DNA of 51,469 bases from an uncultured Clostridium sp. (GCA_902471875.1 CABRLN010000014.1:1-51469), one strand, 5' to 3'. Counted from the stretch's first letter, positions 31,176-39,904 are shown. Translations and numbers: made by a program. The notes: generated by a model from the sequence alone, not told the origin.

Positions 31176-32924
31176 TTATATTTGTGATTTATTTTCAATA
31201 AGCTGTGGTGTAACATAAAGTGTTTTATTTTTTACATATATAACCATACCCGGCTTTGCACCTGAAGGCTTGCTTACATTTTTTACCAAAGTATAATCAA
31301 CAGGCACCTGTGCGCTGTTGCGTGCCTTACTGTGGTAAGCTGCCAGCTGTGCCGCCTCTTGCAAAGTTGTAATGTCAACCTCCTTGCCCTCTGTTAAAAT
31401 TATGGTATGGGTACCGTGTATGTCTTTAGTATGCAGCCAAATGTCATTTTTAGACGCAGTTTTTAAAGTAAGCTTGTCGTTTTGCTTATTATTTCTTCCT
31501 ACTAAAATGGTAAAACCTGTTGATGATGTAAATTTAAGCGGAGGTAAAGAAGAAACCTTTTTCTGCTTGCCCCGTGGTGCTTTTACATAGCCCTGTTCGG
31601 TAAGCTCGGCACGAATTTCTGCAAGCTCGCCTTCTGTTGTGGCTCTGTTTAAGGCTTCAATTACGGTGTCAATATACTCTAGTTCCTCTTTGGCCTTTTC
31701 TATTTGCACCTTTAAAACCTGTTCAGCAGTTTTTGCCTTGCGGTAATTTTTATAATATTTCTGCGAATTTTGCGTAGCCGTAAGTGCAGGGTTTAACGGT
31801 ATTGTAATTTGACTGTTATTATCGTAATAATTTTCTACGGTAACGCTGTTTGCACCTTTTTCTATTCTGTATAAATTAGCCTGAAGCAAATCGCCCATAA
31901 TTCTAAGGGGTTCTCTGTCAGTACATTGTGCAAGCTCGGCACTTTGCGAATTTATCTTTCTTGACAGACGCTCAGTAGTATTTGCCAAAAGTCGGTGCAA
32001 ATCCTGCGATTTTACCTTCATACGTTCTGCTGTGTCACGCTCGTTAAAGAAATCGTCAAGCAAGCTGCTAAAGCTTTCTGAACGCTTTATAACAGCGGCT
32101 TCACCATACTGGGTAATGTCCATAAAAGCAAAATCCATAGGCTTGCCGTTTACAACAGCCATACAAGGCGTACCGCTGTGCTCTTTTAACTGAGTAATCA
32201 TTCTGTTTAAAAAGAACAGCAGGCGTTTTTTATCTTCATTAGTTAAAGAGAAGGTAGTAATATCATTTCCCCTGCCAGTAAGATATTCAATTTCTCGGCA
32301 TATTACAGGCGAAACACCCTGTATTGTATTAAGCAAGGCTTTACTAAGTTTGGTGTCAACCGTTATATTTTCTATACGTGCTAAAACATCTTCGGCTGTA
32401 GCCTCCAAAATCTTCATTTTATCCTGTGCAGGCGGCATACTGTATTTTAATCCCGGCAGTACCAGCCTTTGAGATGACATTGAAATATCTACCCTTTTTA
32501 ATGCGTCAATTATGTCACCGTTTTCGTCAATAAAAATTACATTGCTGTATTTACCCATTATTTCAACAGCAAGAGTAAGATTAACATGGTCGGCAAGCTC
32601 GTTGGTGGCATCAAAATCTAAAAATATTATACGCTCCATAGCCTCTTGACGTGCATTTATAAGCTTTGCACCACACAGACGTTTTCTGAAAAGCATACAA
32701 AGCATAGGCGGCACTTTAGGATTTTCGGGTGCATATTTTGTAAAATTAATTCTTGGACTGTTAGCTCTTGCAGACAGCAACAGCTTGCTTGCACCGTTTA
32801 ATCCACGCAGTCCTAATATAATTTCGTCCTTGTTCGGTTGGTAAACCTTTTCTACCCTGCAATTTAGGGCATTTTCGTTTATTTCGTTACATATATGTCT
32901 TAAATATCCGCCGTCCAGTGCCAT
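31176..32924 (-). CDS. rqcH: RqcH / NFACT family ribosome-quality-control protein
   Basis: Binds stalled 50S-peptidyl-tRNA complexes and directs C-terminal alanine tailing for degradation (role known for RqcH of Bacillus). The 582-residue protein has the NFACT-N domain (LRHICNEINENALNCRVEKV, LSARANSPRINFT), a central coiled coil around 285-440, and the C-terminal NFACT-R domain with SSTGFTILVGRNNKQND, KNDIWLHTKDIHGTHTI and AAYHSKARNSAQVPVDYT. It was formerly called a fibronectin-binding protein. Third gene after walJ and rlmH, with a 15-bp gap. Confidence 0.95.
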   Translation of the reverse strand: MALDGGYLRHICNEINENALNCRVEKVYQPNKDEIILGLRGLNGASKLLLSARANSPRINFTKYAPENPKVPPMLCMLFRKRLCGAKLINARQEAMERIIFLDFDATNELADHVNLTLAVEIMGKYSNVIFIDENGDIIDALKRVDISMSSQRLVLPGLKYSMPPAQDKMKILEATAEDVLARIENITVDTKLSKALLNTIQGVSPVICREIEYLTGRGNDITTFSLTNEDKKRLLFFLNRMITQLKEHSGTPCMAVVNGKPMDFAFMDITQYGEAAVIKRSESFSSLLDDFFNERDTAERMKVKSQDLHRLLANTTERLSRKINSQSAELAQCTDREPLRIMGDLLQANLYRIEKGANSVTVENYYDNNSQITIPLNPALTATQNSQKYYKNYRKAKTAEQVLKVQIEKAKEELEYIDTVIEALNRATTEGELAEIRAELTEQGYVKAPRGKQKKVSSLPPLKFTSSTGFTILVGRNNKQNDKLTLKTASKNDIWLHTKDIHGTHTIILTEGKEVDITTLQEAAQLAAYHSKARNSAQVPVDYTLVKNVSKPSGAKPGMVIYVKNKTLYVTPQLIENKSQI

Positions 32925-32939
32925 AACCGAACCTCCTTA

Positions 32940-33422
32940 TTATTTATGATACTTGCCGCCTGTCAGAATCTGAAAGCCTCTATACACCTGTTCGCACAAC
33001 ATAACCCTTGCCAGTTGATGCGGAAATGTCATTTTGGACATAGACAAGTGTATATGTGACATATTTTTAACCTCGTCAGAAAGCCCCCACGAGCCGCCTA
33101 TAATAAAATCGATTTCGCTTGTTCCGTTTACGGCGGTTTCGTTCAACATTTGAGAAAGCTGTTTTGACGATATTATTTTGCCCTCAATACAAAGTGAAAT
33201 TACCTTTGCACCCTTACCTATATTTTTTATTATTCTTTTACCCTCTTTGTCAAGGGTATTTTCAATTTGAGCTTTACCGGGGTTATCGGGCAGTTTTTCT
33301 TCATCAATTTCTATTATTTTAAACCTGCAAAAAGACTTTAAACGCTTTTCATATTCGGCAACAGCCATGGTCCAATATTTTTCTTTCAGCTTGCCTACAC
33401 AAATAATATTTACACTAAGCAT
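32940..33422 (-). CDS. rlmH: 23S rRNA (pseudouridine1915-N3)-methyltransferase
   Basis: SPOUT-class enzyme methylating pseudouridine 1915 of 23S rRNA. The 160-residue protein is full length with KLKEKYWTMAVAEYEKRL near the start, the SAM-binding knot IDFIIGGSWGLSDEVK and the signature C-terminus MTFPHQLARVMLCEQVYRGF followed by GGKYHK. It lies nine bp after walJ, the gene order common in Firmicutes. Confidence 0.97.
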   Translation of the reverse strand: MLSVNIICVGKLKEKYWTMAVAEYEKRLKSFCRFKIIEIDEEKLPDNPGKAQIENTLDKEGKRIIKNIGKGAKVISLCIEGKIISSKQLSQMLNETAVNGTSEIDFIIGGSWGLSDEVKNMSHIHLSMSKMTFPHQLARVMLCEQVYRGFQILTGGKYHK

Positions 33423-33431
33423 AAATACACC

Positions 33432-34223
33432 TCAAAAAATAATACAACTGCCGTCGGTAACTGCTTTTGCAACCCCTATGGTGTAGTCTGCGTTTTCGTT
33501 CATACCGTGCTGCTGCAAAACACAGCGAGCCGACTCAAGGGCAATGTGCGGCATATTATTTTCTTCACTTAAATGTGCAAGCAAAAACCTTGTGCTGCCG
33601 CTGCGTATAAGCTTAGGCAAAATATCTGAACAGGTTTCGTTAGATAAATGACCGTTATTTGACAATATTCTTCTTTTAAGCATATAAGGGTAGCTGCCGT
33701 TTAAAAGCATATTAACATCATGGTTAGATTCAATAATAACAACATCACTGCCGGTTAACTTTTCTTCCATTTCTTGTGTAATACAGCCTGTGTCTGTTGC
33801 AACGGCAAGTTTGCGGTTGTCGGGCATTTCTACCACATAGCCTACGCTTTCGGCACAGTCGTGCGAGGTTGCAAAGGTTTTTACTGTCATTCCTGCAACA
33901 TCTGCACCGCTGTTAATTATGTAGCTGTTAAATTTTTCTGGTACAAGGTGCCCCTGTGCGTCCATTTGCTGTAATGTACCCTGTGTGGCATAAACATTTA
34001 TTCCATACCTTGACGCCAGCACACGCACACCCTTAATATGGTCAGTATGCTCGTGGGTAATAAAAATTCCCTCAATGCTTTTTACGTCTATGCTGTTATC
34101 ATTAAGAGCCTGTTCAATTTGCTTTGCACTGCGGCCGGCATCAATTAAAATGCCCTTGCCGCCTGCTGTTACATAGTAGCAGTTGCCCTTACTGCCGCTA
34201 AAAAGAGGATAAACCCTTGCCAT
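33432..34223 (-). CDS. walJ: MBL-fold hydrolase, WalJ/YycJ family
   Basis: Metallo-beta-lactamase-fold protein of 263 residues with metal ligands in THEHTDH (56-62), SHDCAESVGY, ATDTG and IESNHD. The opening FSGSKGNCYYV is typical of WalJ/YycJ, linked in other Firmicutes to cell wall and DNA-replication coordination; the reaction is not settled. It heads the walJ-rlmH-rqcH run, but the walRK genes it usually follows are not here. An in-frame ATG at 34223 fits the family start; a weak GGAAATGAG-type site precedes it. Confidence 0.9.
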   Translation of the reverse strand: MARVYPLFSGSKGNCYYVTAGGKGILIDAGRSAKQIEQALNDNSIDVKSIEGIFITHEHTDHIKGVRVLASRYGINVYATQGTLQQMDAQGHLVPEKFNSYIINSGADVAGMTVKTFATSHDCAESVGYVVEMPDNRKLAVATDTGCITQEMEEKLTGSDVVIIESNHDVNMLLNGSYPYMLKRRILSNNGHLSNETCSDILPKLIRSGSTRFLLAHLSEENNMPHIALESARCVLQQHGMNENADYTIGVAKAVTDGSCIIF

Positions 34224-34267
34224 ATAATCTCATTTCCTTAATTTTTATAATACTAATTTTTATTGAC

Positions 34268-34399
34268 TCTATAATAAGTGTTTAGGTAAAAAAGATTATT
34301 GAAAAGCATTTGGTTAAAAATGCTTTCTTTAAAACCTGCAAAGCTTTGAAAAATTGTTACCTAAGCTTTAATTTTCTTACCCAAACATTGCAATAAAAC
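34268..34399 (+). repeat. Dispersed intergenic repeat, copy B
   Basis: 132 bp related to 20188-20340. Its ends form an imperfect inverted repeat: TGTTTAGGTAAAAAA near the left end and, on the complement of the right end, TGTTTGGGTAAGAAA. The centre holds a 9-bp hairpin AAAGCATTT-ggttaa-AAATGCTTT (34303-34326), at the same place as the unrelated-sequence hairpin in copy A. Confidence 0.7.
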
Positions 34400-34407
34400 C
34401 TTTTTAT

Positions 34408-34440
34408 TTAAAAACAGGCAGACTGTAAAATGTCTGCCTG
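34408..34440 (-). terminator. Terminator after murA
   Basis: CAGGCAGAC (34415-34423) and GTCTGCCTG (34432-34440) form a perfect stem; on the minus strand it is followed by a T run at 34408-34414. Confidence 0.9.
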
Positions 34441-34461
34441 CAAATGTCTGTATATTATTAT

Positions 34462-35724
34462 TTAACAGCTAATTTTTTTAATATCAGCACCCAGACCACT
34501 GAATTTTTCAATAACCCTGTCATAACCACGTTCAATGTACTTAATGCTTGATATTGTGCTTATTCCGTCTGCACACAGTGCGGCAATAATCATAGCTGCA
34601 CCTGCACGAAGGTCAGTAGCAGCAACATCTGCCGCTGTTAACGTATCAACACCGTCAATAATGGCAAGTCTGCCGTTTACCGAAATTTGCGCACCCATTT
34701 TTACAAGCTGGTCAACATATTGAAAACGACTTTCCCAAACAGCCTCGTTTACAATGCTTGTACCCGTTGCAACTGAAAGCAACGCAACAATTTGCGGCTG
34801 CATATCGGTTGGAAAACCGGGGTGCGGCATTGTTTTTATGTTACAGCGTTTAATGCCATTGGTTGCGTTAATAGTAACACTGTCGTCACCCTCTTCTACA
34901 ATTACACCCATTTCTCTAAGCTTGGCTGTAATAGAGTCAAGATGCTTAGGAGTAACATTTTTTACCACAGCACTGCCCCTTGTGGCAGCAATTGCCGCCA
35001 TATATGTGCCTGCCTCAATTTGGTCAGGAATTATTGAATATGTTGTACCGTGCAGACTTTCAACACCCTGAATTTTAATAACATCTGTACCTGCACCTTT
35101 AATATTAGCGCCCATTGTATTAAGAAAATTGGCTAAATCTACAATATGAGGCTCACGTGCGGCATTTTCAATAACCGTTGTACCCTCTGCCTTAACAGCT
35201 GCAAGCATAACATTCATTGTTGCCCCAACAGAAACAACATCCATGTAAACATATCCGCCTGTAAGCTTGTCAGCTTTAACCTCTATAGCATCTCCGCCGT
35301 CAACCATGTTATGTTCGGCACCCATGCTGCTAAAGCCTTTCAGGTGTTGGTCAATAGGACGTACACCAAAAAAGCATCCGCCCGGCATAGCCACCTTTGC
35401 GTGACCACGCTTGCCTAAAAGAGCCCCCAACAAATAGTAAGACGCCCTCATGTTGCGTGCAAGGTCAAACACAGCCTCTGTAGTATTAATTGTTGTAGTA
35501 TCTACAATATAAGTATTTTCTTCTGCTTTTTCTACTGTCGCACCCATTTTTTTTAATATTTCAAACATGGCGGCAACATCGCTTATATCGGGGATATTTT
35601 CTAGCCTGCAAGGCTCATCTGCAAGTATAGTTGCAGGTATAATAGCAACGGCCGCATTTTTCGCACCGCATATTGTTACTTCACCTGTTAACGGCTTACC
35701 ACCGTTTACTACAAATTTATCCAA
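34462..35724 (-). CDS. murA: UDP-N-acetylglucosamine 1-carboxyvinyltransferase
   Basis: First committed step of peptidoglycan synthesis, transferring enolpyruvate from PEP to UDP-GlcNAc; target of fosfomycin. The 420-residue protein has the N-terminal CGAKNAAVAIIPATILAD, the catalytic loop MPGGCFFGVRP with Cys117 (sensitive type), and FPTDMQPQIVALLSVATG. Two-lobed EPSP-synthase fold, full length. The start appears to be TTG at 35724, with GGGGTG seven bases upstream; no ATG is near. Firmicutes often have two MurA copies; this window shows one. Confidence 0.96.
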   Translation of the reverse strand: MDKFVVNGGKPLTGEVTICGAKNAAVAIIPATILADEPCRLENIPDISDVAAMFEILKKMGATVEKAEENTYIVDTTTINTTEAVFDLARNMRASYYLLGALLGKRGHAKVAMPGGCFFGVRPIDQHLKGFSSMGAEHNMVDGGDAIEVKADKLTGGYVYMDVVSVGATMNVMLAAVKAEGTTVIENAAREPHIVDLANFLNTMGANIKGAGTDVIKIQGVESLHGTTYSIIPDQIEAGTYMAAIAATRGSAVVKNVTPKHLDSITAKLREMGVIVEEGDDSVTINATNGIKRCNIKTMPHPGFPTDMQPQIVALLSVATGTSIVNEAVWESRFQYVDQLVKMGAQISVNGRLAIIDGVDTLTAADVAATDLRAGAAMIIAALCADGISTISSIKYIERGYDRVIEKFSGLGADIKKISC

Positions 35725-36057
35725 GGACTGACACCCCTAAATTCCATTATTTTAACTATATCAATCGGTAAAACAGGTACACAACCATAACCACTTATTA
35801 CCAGAGTAAACTCATAAATAAAAAGCACGCACTTTTTTAAGTAACGCACCCTTTTTTACTTATAAAAACACTAACATATATAATAATACAAAAGACCCAA
35901 AATGTCAACCTAAAAACTTCCAAGATATATTTATGACTATTGGTTTTTTGTATAATACAAAGCTCTGTTTAAACACTAAAACAAACTAACAGGCAAAGCT
36001 TGTTCAGTGTAATAATTACAGCACAGAAAGCATTTTTTATTTATATATGAGTATTAC
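35725..36057 (-). other. murA leader and gap to comM
   Basis: The gap holds the murA promoter (35880-35908) and a leader of about 150 nt with a repeated ACGCAC...TTTTTT pattern (near 35830-35862) that allows only weak AT-rich stems. Between 35909 and 36057 no gene or clear terminator was seen. Confidence 0.5.
35880..35908 (-). promoter_or_regulatory. murA promoter
   Basis: Minus-strand TTGACA (35903-35908) and TATTAT (35880-35885), spacer 17 bp. Confidence 0.75.
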
Positions 36058-37590
36058 TTATAAATTTGAACCCCAATATTTGCGGTCAAGACTGCGGTAC
36101 TGAACAGCCTCGGCAATATGCAGGCTTTTTATAACCTCGCTTTCGTCCAAATCGGCTATAGTACGTGCAACCTTTAAAATTCTGTCATAAGCTCTGGCTG
36201 AAAGCCCCATTTTGTCAAAGGCTTTTTCTAAAAGCAGCCGTGCCTTGTCGTCCATTGGGCAGCACTTATTAAGCATAGACGCATTCAGGGTTGAGTTGCT
36301 TTTTATGCCTGTGCCTTCATACCGTTGACGTTGTACGGCACGAGCCTTATTAACCCGCTTTTTTATTTCTGCCGAGCATTCCTCCTGCGATTGCGATGTT
36401 AAATCAGAAAATTCTACAGGCGGAACTTCTATATGAATATCAATTCTATCAAGCAGAGGGCCTGAAACCCTTGACAAGTATCTTGTTACTGCCTTTTGAC
36501 CACATATACATTTGCGTGTGGGATGACCAAAATAACCGCACGGACAAGGATTCATAGCAGCCACCAGCATAACATCACAAGGATATGACAAAGTACCGCT
36601 AACCCTTGAAATAGTAATCTCTCCGTTTTCAATAGGCTGCCGCAGAACCTCCATTGCCATTCTTGAAAATTCAGGAAGCTCATCTAAAAACAATACGCCG
36701 TTATGTGCAAGTGAAACCTCACCGGGTTTTGGCACTGTACCTCCGCCAGACAGCCCTGCTGCCGACACCGTATGGTGTGGAGCTCGAAACGGGCGTGTAG
36801 TAATAAGTCCTTTATCAGTATCCAATAAACCTGCTACAGAATGAATTTTGGTTGTTTCAATAGATTCTTCAAATGTCATATCGGGTAAAATAGACGGTAT
36901 TCTTTTGGCAAGCATACTTTTACCCGAACCGGGTGTGCCTACAAGCAATATGTTATGCATACCCGACGCGGCAATCTCAATTGCCCTCTTTGCCTCAGCT
37001 TGTCCTTTTACCTGTGAAAAATCCGGCATTTGCAAAGCATAGTCATCTTCATTCTGGTCAACTACAGCGGCTTTAATCAGTTTTCTGCCGCATAAATGCT
37101 CAAAAAGCTGACTTAAATTTTTAACAGGGTAAACATTAATATCTTTAACAATGGCTGCCTCATTCTTATTTACATAAGGCACATACATATTTTTAAAGCC
37201 TTCTTCTTTTGCCTTCATTGTCATTGGCAAAACTCCTGTTACACCACGAACATCACCCGACAAAGACAACTCACCAATAAACACACTGTCGTCAAGGTTT
37301 GCCATAAGCTGCCCACTGTATTTAAGCAAAGCCATAAGAATTGGCAAGTCATAAACCGAGCCTTCTTTTTTTATATGTGCAGGTGCAAGGTTAATTGTTA
37401 TTTTGCCGTCAGGTATTTCAAAGCCGCAATTTCTAAGTGCAGAACGAACCCTGTCTCGTGACTCTTTTACCGAGGCGTCAGGCAAGCCTACAATATCAAA
37501 GCCCGGAAACCCCATTGCAACGTCTGCCTCAACCTTAACCTTAAATGTATCTAAACCGAATATTCCCATACTATTGCTAAAACGAACCAC
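36058..37590 (-). CDS. comM: ComM / YifB family Mg-chelatase-like AAA+ ATPase
   Basis: Hexameric AAA+ helicase-like protein; ComM of other bacteria promotes branch migration during natural transformation. The 510-residue protein has the N-terminal Lon-like domain (VEADVAMGFPGFDIVGLPD, GKITINLAPAHIKKEG), a Walker A GTPGSGKS at about 218-225, Walker B LFLDELPEF, a zinc-finger-like CPCGYFGHPTRKCIC, and the C-terminal SARAYDRILKVARTIADLD. GTG at 37590 with GAGGTG upstream is preferred to a TTG 15 bases earlier. Single gene; no competence genes nearby. Confidence 0.94.
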   Translation of the reverse strand: MVRFSNSMGIFGLDTFKVKVEADVAMGFPGFDIVGLPDASVKESRDRVRSALRNCGFEIPDGKITINLAPAHIKKEGSVYDLPILMALLKYSGQLMANLDDSVFIGELSLSGDVRGVTGVLPMTMKAKEEGFKNMYVPYVNKNEAAIVKDINVYPVKNLSQLFEHLCGRKLIKAAVVDQNEDDYALQMPDFSQVKGQAEAKRAIEIAASGMHNILLVGTPGSGKSMLAKRIPSILPDMTFEESIETTKIHSVAGLLDTDKGLITTRPFRAPHHTVSAAGLSGGGTVPKPGEVSLAHNGVLFLDELPEFSRMAMEVLRQPIENGEITISRVSGTLSYPCDVMLVAAMNPCPCGYFGHPTRKCICGQKAVTRYLSRVSGPLLDRIDIHIEVPPVEFSDLTSQSQEECSAEIKKRVNKARAVQRQRYEGTGIKSNSTLNASMLNKCCPMDDKARLLLEKAFDKMGLSARAYDRILKVARTIADLDESEVIKSLHIAEAVQYRSLDRKYWGSNL

Positions 37591-37605
37591 TAAAAAACAC
37601 CTCAA

Positions 37606-38096
37606 AACCTATTAAAATACGTTTAATTGAACACAGCATAATTGCTGCCGTTATCTTCTAAAATTATACAATATATTTTATACCAAGGCTTGTCTGAAAC
37701 CAAACATTACTTTTAATTTTTTTAACAAGCCCTAAACACTATTTAAACAAAGTAGCTTTTACCGACAATTTTTTCTTGGTACCATATTTTTCTACTTAAC
37801 CTGCAACAGCATTTCTGCGTTAGATTATTACATTGAACAAAGTTTGCTCTATAACCTGTTCAATGGTTTAGACAGTGCTTGTTATTAACCTTTTTTATAT
37901 TTAATTTAATATTATCACACTATTTTGTATGTTGCAATATTTTTGTTATTTTGACGATTTTTAAGACTTTTTGTAAGTACAGCACAAGAGTTATTGTGAC
38001 AAGAAAAAATTTTTAATTTTTTTAACAAATTCATTGACTATTTAAACAGTTTAAGGTATTATTAACTTAACAGTATTTTAACTGCCGACAAGCGGG
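37606..38096. other. Non-coding gap with hairpin and sigma gene promoter
   Basis: About 490 bp without a supported gene. It has an inverted repeat CATTGAACA (37831-37839) / TGTTCAATG (37857-37865) with a 17-nt loop of unknown use, long AT-rich stretches, and the promoter at 38034-38062. No comM promoter was confidently placed. Confidence 0.6.
38034..38062 (+). promoter_or_regulatory. Promoter of the sigma factor gene
   Basis: TTGACT at 38034-38039 and TATTAT at 38057-38062, spacer 17 bp. Confidence 0.65.
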
Positions 38097-38684
38097 GTGA
38101 ACAGGTTTTTGAATAGTACAGACAACAACCTAAATTCACGCACAAAAGAGGAAGAATTAGCTTTACAGGCACAAACCAATAACGGGCTTGCATTTAATAT
38201 ATTGGCAGATTTATATGAGCCTATTATCATTTTTAAAGCAAATAAATTTAAAAAGCTTGCAGACCGTGACGACCTTGTACAAGAAGGCTTGCTTGGGTTA
38301 TGGGGTGCTGTACAAACATATAACCCTAACAAAAGTGCATCATTTAAAACCTATGCAAACAAATGTATAGATAATCGTATTCTATCAGGTGTAAACAAAG
38401 CTAACGGCAAAAAGCATATTCCCTCTGAATTACTTGTGTACTTGGGCAGTGATGAATTAAATCAGGTTAAAGACAATGTAACGCCGGAACAAAGTCTTAT
38501 TGAGCGTGAAAACTATATTGGCTTTATTAAAAGAATTAAAAGTAAGCTTTCTAAACGAGAATTTACAGTTCTCTCTTACCATACCGCAGGAAAGTCTTAC
38601 AAGCAGATAGCAGAAATTTTACAAATGGATATTAAGGCTGTAGATAATGCTATTCAAAGAATTCGCAAAAAGCTAAAGTATTAG
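38097..38684 (+). CDS. Sigma-70 family RNA polymerase sigma factor, SigH-like
   Basis: A 195-residue sigma factor with region 2 (NILADLYEPIIIFKANKF, DRDDLVQEGLLGLWGAVQTY, SFKTYANKCIDNRI) and region 4 (LSKREFTVLSYHTAGKSYKQ, then IAEILQMDIKAVDNAIQRIR). The pattern, including KKHIP in the linker, resembles SigH (Spo0H) of spore formers, but it is not next to secE/nusG as sigH usually is, so it may be a paralogue. The start is unsure: GTG at 38097 has a poor site, while TTG at 38109 has GGGGTGA at a good distance. A weak start would fit low, growth-controlled expression. Confidence 0.85.
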   Translation: MNRFLNSTDNNLNSRTKEEELALQAQTNNGLAFNILADLYEPIIIFKANKFKKLADRDDLVQEGLLGLWGAVQTYNPNKSASFKTYANKCIDNRILSGVNKANGKKHIPSELLVYLGSDELNQVKDNVTPEQSLIERENYIGFIKRIKSKLSKREFTVLSYHTAGKSYKQIAEILQMDIKAVDNAIQRIRKKLKY

Positions 38685-38709
38685 CCATACTGTTTAATTT
38701 ACTGTTTAA

Positions 38710-38785
38710 TTTATATGTTTCGGATAGCTTAAATTTAAGAAGAGCGTTGCATACTGCAAAGGTAACGGTGCAAGTCCGTTTCTGA
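38710..38785 (+). ncRNA. Candidate structured leader of the zinc-ribbon gene
   Basis: The stretch holds CTTAAATTTAAG (38728-38739), TTGCA-tac-TGCAA (38747-38759) and AACGG-TGCAAGT-CCGTT (38764-38780). TTGCA can pair with TGCAA at 38755-38759 or, alternatively, with TGCAA at 38769-38773 inside the next loop, giving mutually exclusive folds. No known riboswitch class was recognised. Confidence 0.4.
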
Positions 38786-38819
38786 ACAAATATTATTTTT
38801 TTAAGAGAGGTATAACCTA

Positions 38820-39089
38820 ATGTACGAAGACAAGACTTTAATTTGCAAAGACTGTGGTAACGAGTTCGTTTTTACAGCCGGCGAACAGGAATTTTACGCT
38901 GAAAAAGGATTTGTAAACGAACCACAAAGATGCAAATCATGTCGTGATGCACGCAAGAACAGTAATCGTCCTGCAAGAGAAATGTTTACAGCAACCTGTG
39001 CAGAGTGCGGCTGTGAAACACAGGTTCCATTCAAACCAACTGAGGGCAGACCTGTATATTGCAAAGAGTGTTTTACAAATAGAAGATAA
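38820..39089 (+). CDS. Zinc-ribbon domain protein
   Basis: An 89-residue soluble protein with four CxxC pairs (Cys 9/12, 38/41, 60/63, 81/84), forming two zinc ribbons: ICKDCGNEFVFTAGEQEFYA with QRCKSCRDARK, and ATCAECGCETQVPF with VYCKECF. This is a widespread clostridial small zinc-ribbon family of unknown function, probably binding nucleic acid or a protein partner. RBS GAGAGG lies nine bases before the ATG. A structured leader precedes it and a terminator follows. Confidence 0.9.
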   Translation: MYEDKTLICKDCGNEFVFTAGEQEFYAEKGFVNEPQRCKSCRDARKNSNRPAREMFTATCAECGCETQVPFKPTEGRPVYCKECFTNRR

Positions 39090-39206
39090 TTTGACTTTTT
39101 AATTTTTATAAAACAGGATGTATATAAAAACACTTTTTAGTACCTCCTTATTAAGCTAAAATTTTTAAAGATAAATTTTATTCAATTTCAAAAAACAGTA
39201 CATTAT

Positions 39207-39241
39207 AAAGTCACTTCAATTTTTGAGGTGGCTTTATTTTT
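39207..39241 (+). terminator. Terminator after the zinc-ribbon gene
   Basis: AAAGTCACTTCA and TGAGGTGGCTTT pair around a five-base loop (one G-T pair), followed by ATTTTTTT. Confidence 0.85.
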
Positions 39242-39252
39242 TTAGGATAAAA

Positions 39253-39418
39253 TTAGGGACTATCTGAAAATTCAAAATAACTGTCTATTTCTACTATTGC
39301 GGGCAATTTCATCACAAAAAATGCTCAAAACACGTCAGCATTTCTACGCTTTTTTACTCGAACCCACCTTGCCTTAGCAAAATGTTCAGTCATTTTTCTG
39401 TTTTCAGATATGCCCTAA
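39253..39418. mobile_element. 166-bp terminal-inverted-repeat element (MITE-like)
   Basis: The ends are inverted copies over about 38 bp: left TTAGGGACTATCTGAAAA, right (complement) TTAGGGCATATCTGAAAA, continuing with AAAA and ACTG matches. The inside has no open frame. The TTAGGG-ATCTGAAAA ends resemble transposon termini, so a non-autonomous derivative is likely; the parent family and the target duplication are not identifiable here. Confidence 0.7.
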
Positions 39419-39421
39419 GAA

Positions 39422-39463
39422 AAAGCGTGCTTGCCTGCATAATTAAATTATGTAAGCAAGCTT
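39422..39463 (+). other. Hairpin beside the inverted-repeat element
   Basis: AAGCGTGCTTGC...CATAAT and ATTATG...GCAAGCTTT form a long interrupted stem directly right of the element. The remaining 39464-39540 shows no feature; no promoter for the AraC remnant was confidently placed. Confidence 0.6.
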
Positions 39464-39555
39464 TATATGCTATCCAGCCAGTACTAAAATGAGATGAAAG
39501 TTGTTTTAACAACTGATATAATGTGAATATGTCCTAAGCAAGGAGGATACCCTTA

Positions 39556-39903
39556 GTGGAATGGAATCAAAAATTACAAAATATTATTGATTATGTTGAA
39601 AATCATTTGCAATGTAAAGAAACGCCAATTGACAATGAAGAAATATCAAAAATGGCAGGTTGCTCGTTTGATTTTTTTCAAAAAGTGTTTTTTTATATGA
39701 ATAGTATAAGTTTTTCTGAATATGTTCGTTCACGAAAATTGACTTTAGCAGGATATGATTTGAAAAGCACTGATATGAAGGTTGTTGATATAAGCTATAA
39801 ATATGGATATAACTCCCCTACATCATTCACAAAGGCTTTTCAGCAATTTCATGGGTATTTCTCCAAAATAAGCAAGAGCAAAAGATATAAGGAGGTATTA
39901 TAA
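39556..39903 (+). pseudogene. AraC-family regulator remnant (DNA-binding domain only)
   Basis: Residues 1-105 match the AraC DNA-binding domain of the AraC-GyrI type (EWNQKLQNIIDYVENHL, ISKMAGCSFDFFQKVF, KVVDISYKYGYNSPTSFTKA). After FHG the frame reads YFSKISKSKRYKEVL, whereas the +1 frame gives ISPK, a stop, then ARAK, which fits the family continuation FHGISPKxARAK. So a frameshift and a nonsense change appear to have hit the domain border, and the whole GyrI effector domain (about 150 residues) is missing. GTG at 39556 follows AGGAGG. A short DNA-binding protein could still be made. Confidence 0.7.
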
Positions 39904-39904
39904 T

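Noticed and set aside
35830..35862. Possible attenuator in the murA leader
   Set aside because: Only six-base A/T-rich stems are possible; the repeated ACGCAC is direct and does not make a stable hairpin.
38741..38785. Possible tRNA or tRNA-like fragment (5-bp stem with 7-nt loop)
   Set aside because: AACGG-TGCAAGT-CCGTT resembles a T-arm, but there is no acceptor stem, anticodon arm or CCA, and the loop lacks TTC.
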